DNA of 64,000 nt from CAVTPD01 sp963736575 (GCA_963736575.1 CAVTPD010000003.1:186001-250000); one strand, 5' to 3'; shown: positions 27,041 to 36,345, numbered from the stretch's first letter. Numbers and translations: made by a program. The notes: a model not told the origin generated them from the letters alone.

Positions 27041-27862
27041 TTAGAGAGAACTGAATTTTTCTAATAAAACAGCCATTTCTTCCTGTATAGCTTGTGCCGA
27101 AGAACGTGCTGCTTCAGCAAAATCTTTTCCCGAAGAAGCATAAATCACACCTCTTGAAGAATTTACTAAAAGACCACAATTACTGTTCATACCAAACTCT
27201 GAAACCTGATTTAAATCGCCTCCTTGAGCTCCTACGCCCGGCACTAATAAGAAATGCTCTGGTACAATCTTTCTTATTTCTGTAAAATAACTGGCTTTTG
27301 TAGCACCAACTACATACATCATATTTCCTTCGTTCCCCCATTCGGTAGAAGTCTGAAGCACTTTTTTATAAAGTTCTTCACCAGAAGTTAATTTTTCAGT
27401 CTGAAAATCGAACGCTCCTTTATTTGACGTTAAGGCCAAAAGGATTACCCATTTTTTTTCGAATTCTAAGAATGGCTTAACACTATCTACGCCCATATAT
27501 GGTGCCACCGTAACCGAATCGAAATTCATATTTTCAAAAAATGCTTTTGCATACAATTTACTTGTATTACCTATATCACCACGTTTTGCATCAGATATAG
27601 TAAAACACTCTTTGGGAATATAATCTAAGGTCTTCTGTAGGCTTTCCCAACCTTTGGGCCCTAATGCTTCGTAAAAAGCAATATTGGGTTTATAGGCAAC
27701 CGCAAAGTCTTTTGTGGCATCAATGATTTTTTTATTAAACTCGAAGACAGGATCTTCTTCTTCTAAAAGAAAACTTGGGATTTTATCTAAATCTGTATCT
27801 AGCCCAACACACAAATAGCTTCTTTTAGAAGCTATTTGTTCGATTAATTCTTGTCTATTCAT
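27041..27862 (-). CDS. pyrF: Orotidine 5'-phosphate decarboxylase
   Basis: The last step of UMP synthesis, OMP to UMP. The 273-residue protein belongs to the longer (type 2) form of the family. The catalytic Asp-Lys-Asp array is in SDAKRGDIGNTS (D91, K93). LCVGLDTDLDKIP near residue 17 and LLVPGVGAQGGDL in the phosphate-binding loop also match. It lies 7 bases after the LolA-like gene and is therefore probably in one transcript with lolA-ftsK-pyrD, which also contains pyrD of the same pathway. Confidence 0.95.
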   Translation of the reverse strand: MNRQELIEQIASKRSYLCVGLDTDLDKIPSFLLEEEDPVFEFNKKIIDATKDFAVAYKPNIAFYEALGPKGWESLQKTLDYIPKECFTISDAKRGDIGNTSKLYAKAFFENMNFDSVTVAPYMGVDSVKPFLEFEKKWVILLALTSNKGAFDFQTEKLTSGEELYKKVLQTSTEWGNEGNMMYVVGATKASYFTEIRKIVPEHFLLVPGVGAQGGDLNQVSEFGMNSNCGLLVNSSRGVIYASSGKDFAEAARSSAQAIQEEMAVLLEKFSSL

Positions 27863-27869
27863 TCTGAAA

Positions 27870-28538
27870 TTATCGCATATCCTCTACGTAAACACCCGGA
27901 TATTTAGACTTTTCGAATTTAAAAGTACTTTCCGAAACAGAAACGTTAGGTTTAAAATTTTTTATTTCCGTGGTATATCGATTACCGTTTTTTTCAAAAA
28001 TTTTCCACTTTACAATTTGTTTTGTAGTAGGGTGAATTAATAGTCTAATCTTGTAGACTTGTTCGTATTTTTTTTCTTCAGGCGTTAAATCTGGCTCTAA
28101 ATCAACCACTTTGTAAGTAGTTCCGTTATAGGATTCATCTGCCGCCATTACGTATTTATAACCTTCTTTATACATATCTACCACTTTGGTGGGAGACATT
28201 GTATTATCATCTGATGGCTCATAAGGGAAAATAGTAGCTTCGTTATCTTGTTTGTAGAAACTAACAACGCTTTTACCATCACAATAAATCTCTTCTCCAT
28301 TGTCTTTTGTGATTTTGTACTTGTCACCAGCAACTATAATATTACCGCTAAATGACTCTTTAGTATCCATAGCTGTACTTTCTAAGGAATAGGTAAAATC
28401 TGCCTCAAAAGACTTTAGGGCTTTAAATTTGGCACTGGCCTCATCTAATAATTTAGTTGCTTCCGGGTCTTTTTTAACTTGCGCAAAAAGAGCGGTAAAA
28501 AACACTGAAATCATGAACAATACTGAAACTACTCTCAT
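27870..28538 (-). CDS. LolA-like outer-membrane lipoprotein carrier protein
   Basis: A 222-residue periplasmic protein with an N-terminal signal (RVVSVLFMISVFFTALFAQ) and a LolA-type beta sheet: FKALKSFEADFTYSLEST, then SGNIIVAGDKYKI, YCDGKSVVSFYKQDNEATIF, and a C-terminal strand near KNFKPNVSVSESTFKFE. LolA carries lipoproteins from the inner to the outer membrane. In Bacteroidota such LolA-like genes are commonly found downstream of ftsK, as here with a gap of 9 bases. Confidence 0.88.
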   Translation of the reverse strand: MRVVSVLFMISVFFTALFAQVKKDPEATKLLDEASAKFKALKSFEADFTYSLESTAMDTKESFSGNIIVAGDKYKITKDNGEEIYCDGKSVVSFYKQDNEATIFPYEPSDDNTMSPTKVVDMYKEGYKYVMAADESYNGTTYKVVDLEPDLTPEEKKYEQVYKIRLLIHPTTKQIVKWKIFEKNGNRYTTEIKNFKPNVSVSESTFKFEKSKYPGVYVEDMR

Positions 28539-28547
28539 ATTCTAATT

Positions 28548-31046
28548 TTAGTTTTTACTTTTTATTTCGGTCAATAATAACTCTAAGGAATATTCGTCTG
28601 GTATTAATACTTCACGGGCTTTGCTTCCTTCAAAAGGACCAACCACTCCGGCAGCTTCTAATTGATCTATAATTCTACCTGCTCTATTGTAGCCTAACTT
28701 CATTTTACGTTGCAAAAGGGAAGTACTTCCTTGCTGATGTCCTACAATTACACGTGCAGCATCATCAAACATAACATCTCTATCTTTTAAATCAACGCTT
28801 GTAGATCCAGATTCTGCACTTTCGTCTACATATTCTGGTAAATGAAGCGCTGTGCTATACCCCCGTTGGCTGCCTATAAATTCGCAAAGCGCATCTACTT
28901 CTGGTGTGTCAATGAAAGCACATTGTACCCTCGTAAGATCAGAACCTAGGGAAAGGAGCATATCTCCCATGCCTACTAATTGTTCTGCCCCACCGGTATC
29001 TAAAATAGTTCTAGAGTCTATCTTAGAAGTTACTCTAAAAGATAATCTAGCGGGGAAATTGGCTTTAATAATACCTGTTATAACATTTACAGATGGTCTT
29101 TGTGTTGCCACAACCAAATGAATACCAATAGCACGGGCTAATTGTGCTAAACGGGCAATTGGTGTTTCAACCTCTTTACCAGCCGTCATCATTAAGTCGG
29201 CAAGTTCATCAATTACCACAACAATATAAGGGAGGTAACGGTGCCCATTTTTCGGATTTAATTTCCTTTTTATGAATTTACCGTTGTATTCTTTTATGTT
29301 TCGGCAACCTGCGTCTTTCAATAAATCGTAACGTGTATCCATCTCGATACACAAAGAGTTTAACGTATTGACTACTTTTTTAGTGTCGGTAATAATTGCT
29401 TCTTCTTCATCTGGTAGTTTGGCTAAAAAGTGTCTTTCAATTTCTGAATACACGGCAAGCTCTACCTTTTTAGGGTCTATTAAAACAAACTTTAATTGCG
29501 AAGGGTGTTTTTTATACAGCAAAGAAGTTAGCAAAACATTTATACCAACCGATTTACCCTGACCCGTTGCACCAGCAATTAACAAATGAGGAAGTTTGGC
29601 TAAATCGATAACAAAAGCTTCATTAGAAATGGTTCTACCTAACACAACCGGAAGCGTTTTATCGGTCTTCTGGAAAGCTTCAGTAGCTATAACTGAACGC
29701 ATAGATACCAACTCTCTACTTTTATTAGGTACTTCAATACCAATGGCTCCTTTTCCTGGGATTGGTGCTATAATACGTATCCCTAATGCCGCTAAACTTA
29801 AAGCAATATCGTCTTCTAGGTTTTTAATTTTAGATATCTTAACCCCAGCTTCCGGTACTATTTCGTACATGGTAACGGTTGGGCCAATGGTTGCTTTAAT
29901 ACTAGAAATACCAATTTTATAGTTCCCTAGTGTTTCTATAATACGGTCTTTGTTGGCTTCTAATTCCTCTCTGGTAACTTGAATTTTATCAGATACATGG
30001 TTTTCAAGAAGGTCTAAAGTTGGGTACTTGTAAGTAGCTAAATCTAAGGTAGGATCATAATGTTCTAATTCTTCTACATTTTCATCTATATCTACCTTCT
30101 CTTCAATTTCAAAATTCACACCATTTTCTTCCTCTACAATTTCTTCACGAGGTTCTGGTTGTTCAATTTCTAAGCTTAAATCGGGTTCTGGTTTTACTTT
30201 TGGAGCCGGTTTACTTACTTCTGTTTCAAATTCAACCTGATTCTGGGCTTCTGTTTCAGATTTTACATTTTTTTCTGAAATAGATTCTTCTTCCTTTACT
30301 TCAAACTCTAGCGAGCCTTCTTCAGTATCTTGTTCTTCTGTTTCATCTTCTTCAAAATCTGTAGAAATTAAATCAGAATCTTCTCTTTCATTTTCTTCTT
30401 CTTCTTCAGTAAATTCTCCTTTTTTATTAGAAGCAAAATTGAGTGACTTTATATCAAAGAAGTATATAGAAAACACTACTAATATAAATAACAAGAAAAG
30501 GATGGTACCGAAACCCGTTAACGAGTCGGCATAAGCCGCAATCTCAAAACCTACTCCACCACATATGAGCAACAAAAAGCTTCCGCTATCTGAGTAATAG
30601 GCTAAATAACCCAAAGCTACGCTTGTCCAAAAAATAAAGAACAAGAAAGATTTAACCATTCCTTTATAGAAGGGAAGTTCTTTTTGGTTTACAATTTTAT
30701 ACCCCGCTAGAAAGAAAATTGGAACAAACAGAAAGGAGGCAATACCAAACCACTTGTACATAAAAATGTGTGCCAACCAAGCGCCTGTAATCCCTAGCCA
30801 GTTACTTACTTGCCTACCTGATTCTGAAACACCTACGTCACCAAGTTCTTCTAAAATACTTTGATCTTCAAAACCATTAAATAGATAGGAAATAAAGGCT
30901 ATTAAAATAGCAAAAGCAAAAACCATTAAAAACAGACCAAATGCAAGACGAAATCTTTCGTCTTTAAGAAATGAAAAAGAAATCCCCTTAAAAGTAATTG
31001 CCGACTTCTTAGACTCAGTTTTCTTGGGCCTGTAAGTATTTCCCAT
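28548..31046 (-). CDS. ftsK: DNA translocase FtsK/SpoIIIE
   Basis: A septum-anchored ATPase that pumps chromosomal DNA during division and activates XerCD recombination. The 832-residue protein has four or five N-terminal transmembrane segments (residues about 32-195), a strongly acidic Glu-rich linker (about 205-345) and a C-terminal RecA-like motor with Walker A GATGQGKSVG near residue 490 and Walker B-type YIVVVIDELADLMM. The end LLQRKMKLGYNRAGRIIDQL is the gamma winged-helix domain that reads KOPS/SRS-type DNA. Its ATG shares one base with the pyrD stop (TAATG). XerD is encoded just beyond pyrD. Confidence 0.96.
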   Translation of the reverse strand: MGNTYRPKKTESKKSAITFKGISFSFLKDERFRLAFGLFLMVFAFAILIAFISYLFNGFEDQSILEELGDVGVSESGRQVSNWLGITGAWLAHIFMYKWFGIASFLFVPIFFLAGYKIVNQKELPFYKGMVKSFLFFIFWTSVALGYLAYYSDSGSFLLLICGGVGFEIAAYADSLTGFGTILFLLFILVVFSIYFFDIKSLNFASNKKGEFTEEEEENEREDSDLISTDFEEDETEEQDTEEGSLEFEVKEEESISEKNVKSETEAQNQVEFETEVSKPAPKVKPEPDLSLEIEQPEPREEIVEEENGVNFEIEEKVDIDENVEELEHYDPTLDLATYKYPTLDLLENHVSDKIQVTREELEANKDRIIETLGNYKIGISSIKATIGPTVTMYEIVPEAGVKISKIKNLEDDIALSLAALGIRIIAPIPGKGAIGIEVPNKSRELVSMRSVIATEAFQKTDKTLPVVLGRTISNEAFVIDLAKLPHLLIAGATGQGKSVGINVLLTSLLYKKHPSQLKFVLIDPKKVELAVYSEIERHFLAKLPDEEEAIITDTKKVVNTLNSLCIEMDTRYDLLKDAGCRNIKEYNGKFIKRKLNPKNGHRYLPYIVVVIDELADLMMTAGKEVETPIARLAQLARAIGIHLVVATQRPSVNVITGIIKANFPARLSFRVTSKIDSRTILDTGGAEQLVGMGDMLLSLGSDLTRVQCAFIDTPEVDALCEFIGSQRGYSTALHLPEYVDESAESGSTSVDLKDRDVMFDDAARVIVGHQQGSTSLLQRKMKLGYNRAGRIIDQLEAAGVVGPFEGSKAREVLIPDEYSLELLLTEIKSKN

Positions 31047-32092
31047 TAACGTTCACCCCCCGATTTATACTTTAAAATAGCTTTATTTATCTGTTTTACC
31101 AAAGCTGGGCCTTCATATACAAAACCTGTATATACTTGAACTAACGAAGCACCGGCTTCCATTTTTTCAATTGCATCTTGTGCTGTTAGTATACCACCAA
31201 CTCCAATAATTGGTACTTCGCCATTTAATTTAGAACTTAAATAACGAATAACTTCGGTAGATTTTTGAGCAACTGGTTTTCCACTTAAACCACCGGCACC
31301 AATGGCATTTACTTTTTTCCAGTTTGTACGCAATCCATTTCTACTAACTGTAGTATTGGTAGCTATTAATCCTGCAATTTTTGTATCTCTAGTTATATCT
31401 ACAATATCGTCTAATTGTTCTTTCGTTAAATCTGGTGCTATTTTTAAAAGAATAGGTTTAGGACTTCCTTTTTTTGCATTTAATGCTTGTAAACCGTTTA
31501 ACAATTGGGTTAAAGGTTCTTTTTCCTGAAGGTCCCTAAGATTTGGTGTATTGGGCGAACTTACATTTACCACAAAATAATCAACGTATGGAAAAAGTTC
31601 TTCGAAGCAAATAGCATAATCATCAAAAGCTTTTTCGTTTGGCGTTACTTTGTTTTTACCAATATTACCGCCTATAATAAGATTTTTATTGTGTTTCTTT
31701 AAATGCTGTACAAGTGCTTTTACGCCTTCATTATTAAACCCCATTCGGTTGATAATAGCATTGTCTGCTTGTAAACGAAATAAACGAGGCTTTTCGTTCC
31801 CCGGTTGGGATTTAGGTGTTACCGTACCTACTTCAATAAAACCAAACCCAAGAGCTTCTAGCTCATTAATAAGCTCACCATTTTTATCAAAACCAGCGGC
31901 TATTCCTACAGGGTTTTTAAATTTAAGCCCAAATAATTCAGTTTCTAGACTTGGGTCATCTACCGAATAGATGTAGCCTATCAGCTTCTTAATGAAGGAT
32001 ATATTAAGGAAAAACTTTAAGGATTTGAAGGAAAACTTATGCGCTGTTTCAGCAGATAACAAGAACAGCAGAGACCGAAGTATAGTATACAA
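31046..32092 (-). CDS. pyrD: Dihydroorotate dehydrogenase (quinone), class 2
   Basis: PyrD oxidises dihydroorotate to orotate with FMN and passes electrons to quinone. The 348-residue length and the N-terminal amphipathic extension (MYTILRSLLFLLSAETAHKF) are typical of the membrane-associated class 2 enzyme. The start at TTG (32092) is supported because this N-terminus lines up with family members. The active-site Ser is in YFVVNVSSPNTPNLR. FMN-site segments are KNPVGIAAGFDKNG and GVGGILTAQDAIEKM. The stop overlaps the ftsK start. Confidence 0.95.
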   Translation of the reverse strand: MYTILRSLLFLLSAETAHKFSFKSLKFFLNISFIKKLIGYIYSVDDPSLETELFGLKFKNPVGIAAGFDKNGELINELEALGFGFIEVGTVTPKSQPGNEKPRLFRLQADNAIINRMGFNNEGVKALVQHLKKHNKNLIIGGNIGKNKVTPNEKAFDDYAICFEELFPYVDYFVVNVSSPNTPNLRDLQEKEPLTQLLNGLQALNAKKGSPKPILLKIAPDLTKEQLDDIVDITRDTKIAGLIATNTTVSRNGLRTNWKKVNAIGAGGLSGKPVAQKSTEVIRYLSSKLNGEVPIIGVGGILTAQDAIEKMEAGASLVQVYTGFVYEGPALVKQINKAILKYKSGGER

Positions 32093-32106
32093 AGCTTTTT
32101 TATTTG

Positions 32107-32132
32107 CAAATATAGAAATTGGTTGGGTACAA
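32107..32132 (-). promoter_or_regulatory. Candidate promoter for pyrD-ftsK-lolA-pyrF
   Basis: On the minus strand a TATATTTG box (32107-32114) fits the Bacteroidota -7 consensus TAnnTTTG. A TTG (32130-32132) lies 15 bases upstream, slightly closer than the usual spacing. The box ends 14 bases before the TTG start of pyrD, so the leader would be very short. Confidence 0.35.
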
Positions 32133-32211
32133 TGCCTTCATAATTTAAGGATTATTAGGCAAAAGTTAACAAATAGTATACTTACCCATTGATTTACACG
32201 AAATAACACAT

Positions 32212-33114
32212 TTATGACCTTGGATGAAAATCTTTGATCACTTGTTTTAAATACTCTCTATCCATATGTGTATAGATTTCGGTGGTAGTTATGGATTCAT
32301 GCCCCAACATCTCTTGCACAGCTCTTAAATCGGCCCCACCTTCTAATAAATGCGTTGCAAAGGAATGTCTAAACGTATGGGGGCTTACCTTTTTTTTAAT
32401 TCCTGCTATTTCGCACTGTTTTTTAACTATTATAAAAACCATTACTCGGGTTAAACCTGCGCCTCTTCTATTCAGAAACAAAAAATCTTGGTTGCCTGGT
32501 TTTATAGTAATATGGTTTCTAATCTCTTTCCAGTAAATGGTATTAAATTTTATAGCCTCTTGACCAATGGGGACCAAGCGTTCTTTATCACCCTTACCCA
32601 CTACTCTTATAAATCCATTTTCGAAATATAGATGGCTAATTTTTAGATTAATTAATTCTGACACTCTAAGCCCTGATGAATACAATGTTTCTATCATAGC
32701 TCGATTTCTCATGCCTTCTGGTGTGGAGAGATCTATGGAGGAAAGTAACTTTTCTATTTCGTGAAATTCTAAAACATCTGGTAACTTTCTGCCTAGTTTA
32801 GGTGCTTCTACTAAAACAGAAACATCATTATCCAACTCTTCGTCATAGACCAAATATTTAAAAAAGGCTTTAATCCCACTTAACATTCTTGCTTGCGAAA
32901 AGGGAGAAAGTCCTAATTCATTAATAAATTGAAGAAAAGAACGGATATGTTTTACTTCAATTTCATTTGGAGTTAATTCCAGTTCGGATAACATTAAGTA
33001 TTCTGTAAATTTGGTAACATCGTTTAGGTAGGCTTTTATAGAGTTAACCGACAACGATTTTTCCAACATTAAATATTGACTAAAACTCTTAATATAAACT
33101 GCCCAACTCTTCAC
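32212..33114 (-). CDS. xerD: Site-specific tyrosine recombinase XerD
   Basis: A tyrosine recombinase resolving chromosome dimers at dif with XerC, activated by FtsK. The GTG at 33114 is chosen as start (300 residues, the usual XerD length), because family proteins begin as here with KSWAVYIKSFSQYLMLEKSLS; the longer open frame to 33162 runs into aroQ on the other strand. The N-terminal SAM-like domain contains SINSIKAYLNDVTKF-type sequence. The catalytic residues are Arg in YSSGLRVSELINL, HTFRHSFATHLL, the His of MLGHESITTTEIYTH and Tyr in the same block. It is a housekeeping recombinase, not an integrase of a mobile element. Confidence 0.93.
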   Translation of the reverse strand: MKSWAVYIKSFSQYLMLEKSLSVNSIKAYLNDVTKFTEYLMLSELELTPNEIEVKHIRSFLQFINELGLSPFSQARMLSGIKAFFKYLVYDEELDNDVSVLVEAPKLGRKLPDVLEFHEIEKLLSSIDLSTPEGMRNRAMIETLYSSGLRVSELINLKISHLYFENGFIRVVGKGDKERLVPIGQEAIKFNTIYWKEIRNHITIKPGNQDFLFLNRRGAGLTRVMVFIIVKKQCEIAGIKKKVSPHTFRHSFATHLLEGGADLRAVQEMLGHESITTTEIYTHMDREYLKQVIKDFHPRS

Positions 33115-33115
33115 T

Positions 33116-33535
33116 ATGAAACTTTTAATACTTAATGGCCCTAATTTAAACCTTTTAGGCAAAAGAGAGCCTTCTATTTACGGAAGTAGAGATTTTGAAT
33201 CTTATTTCATTGAATTAAAAGAACTATACCCGGCAATAGAATTGGACTATTTTCAATCGAATCACGAAGGTGAGTTGATTGACAAAATACACGAAGTAGG
33301 TTTTTCTATTGATGGAATTATTTTAAACGCTGGGGCGTTTACACATACTTCGGTAGCTTTAGCAGATGCCATTAAAGCCATCACAAGCCCAGTAATTGAA
33401 GTTCATATTTCAAACATACATGGCAGAGAAGCTTTTAGACACCATTCTTACCTCACACCAAATTGCGTGGGTATTATTGCTGGATTAGGTTTAAAAGGTT
33501 ATCAACTAAGTATAGACTATTTTATTAATTTATGA
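33116..33535 (+). CDS. aroQ: 3-dehydroquinate dehydratase, type II
   Basis: Catalyses dehydration of 3-dehydroquinate in the shikimate pathway. The 139-residue protein starts with the family signature LILNGPNLNLLGKREPSIYG, containing the catalytic Arg and Tyr (residues 18 and 23 region), and ends with HISNIHGREAFRHHSYL, the active-site His region. The start ATG is one base away from the divergent GTG start of xerD. Its stop overlaps the ATG of the next gene. Confidence 0.97.
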   Translation: MKLLILNGPNLNLLGKREPSIYGSRDFESYFIELKELYPAIELDYFQSNHEGELIDKIHEVGFSIDGIILNAGAFTHTSVALADAIKAITSPVIEVHISNIHGREAFRHHSYLTPNCVGIIAGLGLKGYQLSIDYFINL

Positions 33536-34569
33536 AGTACATAAACTTTTACCCCGGCCCATCCAAAATAAACCGTCAAATACCTTTGTTAGCAGAAAAG
33601 GCATTTAAGAACCAAGTTTTAGAATTCAATCACCGAAGTGAGGAATTCCATAGTGTTTTTAAAAAAGCCCAAAACAAGGTTCGGAAGTTTTTAAAGGTGC
33701 CAGAAGATTACAATATTCATTTTGTTTCTTCTGCAACAGAGTCTTGGGAAATTATTGGCGAAAGTTTTATTAAAGAGAACACTACCCATATTTACAACGG
33801 CGCTTTTGGTGAAAAATGGAGTTCTGTTAATAAGAAATTAGGGTTAAATACCTTAAATATTGAATTTGATATAAATACGCTACCAGACATTAGCGCTATT
33901 CTTTCTTCTGAAATAATATGCTTAACACATTGCGAAACTTCTAACGGCACAAAATTACCCAAAAGCTTTATTGAAAGTTTAAGAGAGAAGCACAACAACA
34001 GTTTGATAGCCGTTGACGCTACCGCTTCTTTAGGAGGAATTCAATTAGATATTAGCCATACAGATATTGTTTTTGCTTCTGTACAGAAATGTTTTGGTTT
34101 GCCGGCAGGTCTTTCAGTGTTTATCACTTCTCCTAATGCCGAAAAAAAAGCTGCCGAATTAAATAAAACTACCCATTACAACTCTTTCTTACAGATTGCT
34201 AAAAACAGTGCCGTTTGGGAAACCACTCACACCCCCAATATTCTAGGTATCTATATGCTTTCTGAAATGGATTTCTCTAAAAAGTTTTTTATTTCTAGAC
34301 AGAACCTAAAAAGCAGAGCAAAGGATATTAAAGTAGAATTGAAAAAATTTGGTTTTAGAACCATTGCTAATAAACCTAATTTAAATGCCGAAACCGTAAT
34401 TTGCTTTTATCACCCGTCTCCAAAAAAACTGATTGAAAGAGCAAAAGCAAAACAACTTATTATAGGCAAAGGGTATGGGAAATGGGAAGAAAATACGATT
34501 AGAATTGCCAACTTCCCTAGTCACACAGATTATGAATTTGAGCAATTATTACGTTTCTTAAAAAAATAA
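33532..34569 (+). CDS. Class V aminotransferase, SerC-like
   Basis: A 345-residue PLP enzyme of fold type I. The N-terminus INFYPGPSKI and the middle TAGS-like FVSSATESWEII bind the substrate and phosphate. The Schiff-base lysine lies in FASVQKCFGLPAGLSVF. The C-terminal domain begins with SRQNLKSRAKDIKVEL. Overall it is closest to phosphoserine transaminase (serine biosynthesis), but the active-site arginines were not checked and alanine-glyoxylate-type activity is possible. It is coupled to aroQ by a four-base overlap and to rnhA by a 1-base gap. Confidence 0.8.
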   Translation: MKYINFYPGPSKINRQIPLLAEKAFKNQVLEFNHRSEEFHSVFKKAQNKVRKFLKVPEDYNIHFVSSATESWEIIGESFIKENTTHIYNGAFGEKWSSVNKKLGLNTLNIEFDINTLPDISAILSSEIICLTHCETSNGTKLPKSFIESLREKHNNSLIAVDATASLGGIQLDISHTDIVFASVQKCFGLPAGLSVFITSPNAEKKAAELNKTTHYNSFLQIAKNSAVWETTHTPNILGIYMLSEMDFSKKFFISRQNLKSRAKDIKVELKKFGFRTIANKPNLNAETVICFYHPSPKKLIERAKAKQLIIGKGYGKWEENTIRIANFPSHTDYEFEQLLRFLKK

Positions 34570-34570
34570 C

Positions 34571-35032
34571 ATGGTATATCTCTACACCGATGGATCTTCC
34601 AGAGGTAATCCCGGTCCTGGGGGATTTGGAACAATCTTAAAATACGGGCAACACGAAAAAATTATCTCTGAGGGCTTTAAACTAACCACTAACAACCGAA
34701 TGGAACTTATGGCTGTAATCCGTGGATTAGAAGCCTTAACACGGGGACCAATGGATGTATTAGTAGTATCTGACTCTAAATACGTTGTAGAATCCGTTGA
34801 AAAAAAATGGGTTTTTAACTGGCAAAAAAAGGGGTTCAAGGACAAAAAAAATAAAGACCTTTGGTTACAATTTCTAGAGGTAAATAAACGCCACAATGTA
34901 CGGTTTAAATGGATTAAAGGACATGCCGGCCATATTGAAAATGAACGTTGTGATCAACTGGCTGTTAACGCCGCTTCCCAAGCTAATTTAAAAGAAGACT
35001 TTGGTTATATAGAAAGCATAAAACAAACCTAG
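34571..35032 (+). CDS. rnhA: Ribonuclease HI
   Basis: RNase HI cleaves RNA in RNA-DNA hybrids. The 153-residue protein shows all four acidic residues: Asp in YLYTDGSSRGNPGPGGF, Glu in TTNNRMELMAVIRGLE, Asp in LVVSDSKYVVE and Asp in HIENERCDQLAVNAA. The basic protrusion (KKWVFNWQKKGFKDKKNKDLW) is also present, as in the E. coli type. It closes the aroQ-aminotransferase-rnhA transcript and is followed by a hairpin terminator. Confidence 0.96.
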   Translation: MVYLYTDGSSRGNPGPGGFGTILKYGQHEKIISEGFKLTTNNRMELMAVIRGLEALTRGPMDVLVVSDSKYVVESVEKKWVFNWQKKGFKDKKNKDLWLQFLEVNKRHNVRFKWIKGHAGHIENERCDQLAVNAASQANLKEDFGYIESIKQT

Positions 35033-35144
35033 CTCACGTATTCCTTCCGCCTAAAACCTTGTAAAAAATTTAGAAAGTGTAATGTTGTAACGAAGTAAGC
35101 AACTGAGGATTTAAACCAACAGATTGCATTAAATTTTAGTCATA

Positions 35145-35174
35145 AAAAAGGGAGTTCAAATGAACTCCCTTTTT
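35145..35174. terminator. Bidirectional hairpin terminator between rnhA and the GH8 gene
   Basis: AAAAAGGGAGTTCA (35145-35158), loop AA, then TGAACTCCCTTTTT: a perfect 14-bp stem with A and T flanks. It is placed between two convergent genes. Confidence 0.85.
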
Positions 35175-35194
35175 ATTTTATGGCTTATCAGTTA

Positions 35195-36016
35195 TTAACG
35201 CTTCATTACACGTTTATTAAACTGAGTATCTCCTCTTTGAATTGTAACAATGTACATACCAGCTGGTAGATTAGAGATATCAAAAGATTTAGCAGCGCCG
35301 CCTCTCATTTCTTCTCTTTGTACTTGGTTACCAATCATGTTAGAAACAATCACATCAAACGTACCGCTTAGGTTTCCTCCCAATTCAACCACAAAATCAT
35401 TTGCAGTAACGGTAGGATAAACTGAAGTAGTATAATCGTTCAACTCATCTTCAAGAGCTGTGATTTTAACTCTCACATCTTTACAGTAAGGCTCTGTTGA
35501 ACCACAGAAATTTGTAGCTATTAAACATACGTTATAAGTACCTTCTTCTGAATAGTCTTTTGTCTCTACTTCACCGCCAGCTCCAAATTCAACATCTTCC
35601 TCTGTCCAAGTGTATTCGTTAGCAGTATTGTATGCTTTAGCAGTATATACCACTGTCGCTACAAAATCAGTAGAACTCATTTCGAAGTCAAAATTAGCAC
35701 TTGTAGTACTAGGCTTAGTGCCTAAGTTTACTGCAACAGTAAAATCTTGTTGGTCACATGTACCTACTGAATTAACAAGCAGATCTCCACTCCCTTTAGC
35801 ATAACCAACAGAAGTATAAGAATTTGTTGTGGTGTTAACTACTTCACCATTAGGGAAAGTCCAAGTATAATTAGAAGCTTTATCATCTGCTGGAAGTGCT
35901 GTAAACGTAACACCTTGGAAAGATGAAGTTAAACAACCCGTAACCGGAGCATCATTGCTAGTTATTGTTACACTTGTAATTGGTGTAGTTGCGTTATCAC
36001 ACGCAGACGTAGTCAC
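35195..36016 (-). CDS. C-terminal fragment of GH8 giant protein, with T9SS type A sorting domain
   Basis: This 273-codon frame is the tail of the gene starting at 41183. Its apparent GTG start at 36016 is the point where the reading frame is re-entered after the last of four frameshifts. It contains PKD/Ig-like sequence (ASNYTWTFPNGEVVNTTTNSY, VCLIATNFCGSTEPYC) and a Por-secretion-type C-terminal domain, with VYPTVTANDFVVEL, LPAGMYIVTIQRGD and the basic terminal KRVMKR. That is the T9SS type A signal removed by PorU. It marks the full protein as surface-exported if translated in frame. Confidence 0.8.
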   Translation of the reverse strand: MTTSACDNATTPITSVTITSNDAPVTGCLTSSFQGVTFTALPADDKASNYTWTFPNGEVVNTTTNSYTSVGYAKGSGDLLVNSVGTCDQQDFTVAVNLGTKPSTTSANFDFEMSSTDFVATVVYTAKAYNTANEYTWTEEDVEFGAGGEVETKDYSEEGTYNVCLIATNFCGSTEPYCKDVRVKITALEDELNDYTTSVYPTVTANDFVVELGGNLSGTFDVIVSNMIGNQVQREEMRGGAAKSFDISNLPAGMYIVTIQRGDTQFNKRVMKR

Positions 36017-36345
36017 CTGTTTTAGTTACAGAAGCTGGTTGTGTACATACAGTAGACGTTACATCTAAAGTCACATTATACTCTCCAAAAGAAGAGTAGG
36101 TATGGCTAACCTGACTTCCTGACTCTGTTGTTCCATCACCCATATCCCATGTATATGTATAATTAGGGTTAGGGTTAGTTGCATGAATACGTTACTTGTG
36201 TTTGATTATTCACAAATGTAAAGTTAGCAACTGGGGCAGCTTCTACTGTTATATTTTTTGTACGCTTCTCTAGCACCACAATTATTCTCAGCAACAACTG
36301 TAACTTGAGCTGTACCTGTTGCTCCAGTTAATATAACTGAGAGTT
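36010..36345 (-). other. Cluster of four frameshifts in the GH8 giant gene
   Basis: On the minus strand, sensible Ig/PKD-like protein continues only if one base is skipped at about 36338, in an A6 run near 36254-36265, at about 36183, and at about 36016-36025. The intermediate pieces read LTGATGTAQVTVVAENNCGA, then KNITVEAAPVANFTF, then NPNPNYTYTWDMGDGT, then ACDNATTPITSV. Four extra bases fit the frame change from the upstream to the downstream ORF. The gene is clean in the 4.9 kb before and the 0.8 kb after. Confidence 0.85.

Noticed and set aside
32212..33114. Tyrosine recombinase as a sign of a mobile element
   Set aside because: Its length and motifs are those of housekeeping XerD, beside ftsK, with no attachment repeats or element genes.
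36161..36180. Telomere-like GGGTTAGGGTTA sequence
   Set aside because: It reads as Asn-Pro-Asn-Pro codons in the minus-strand PKD-like region and is only about two units long.
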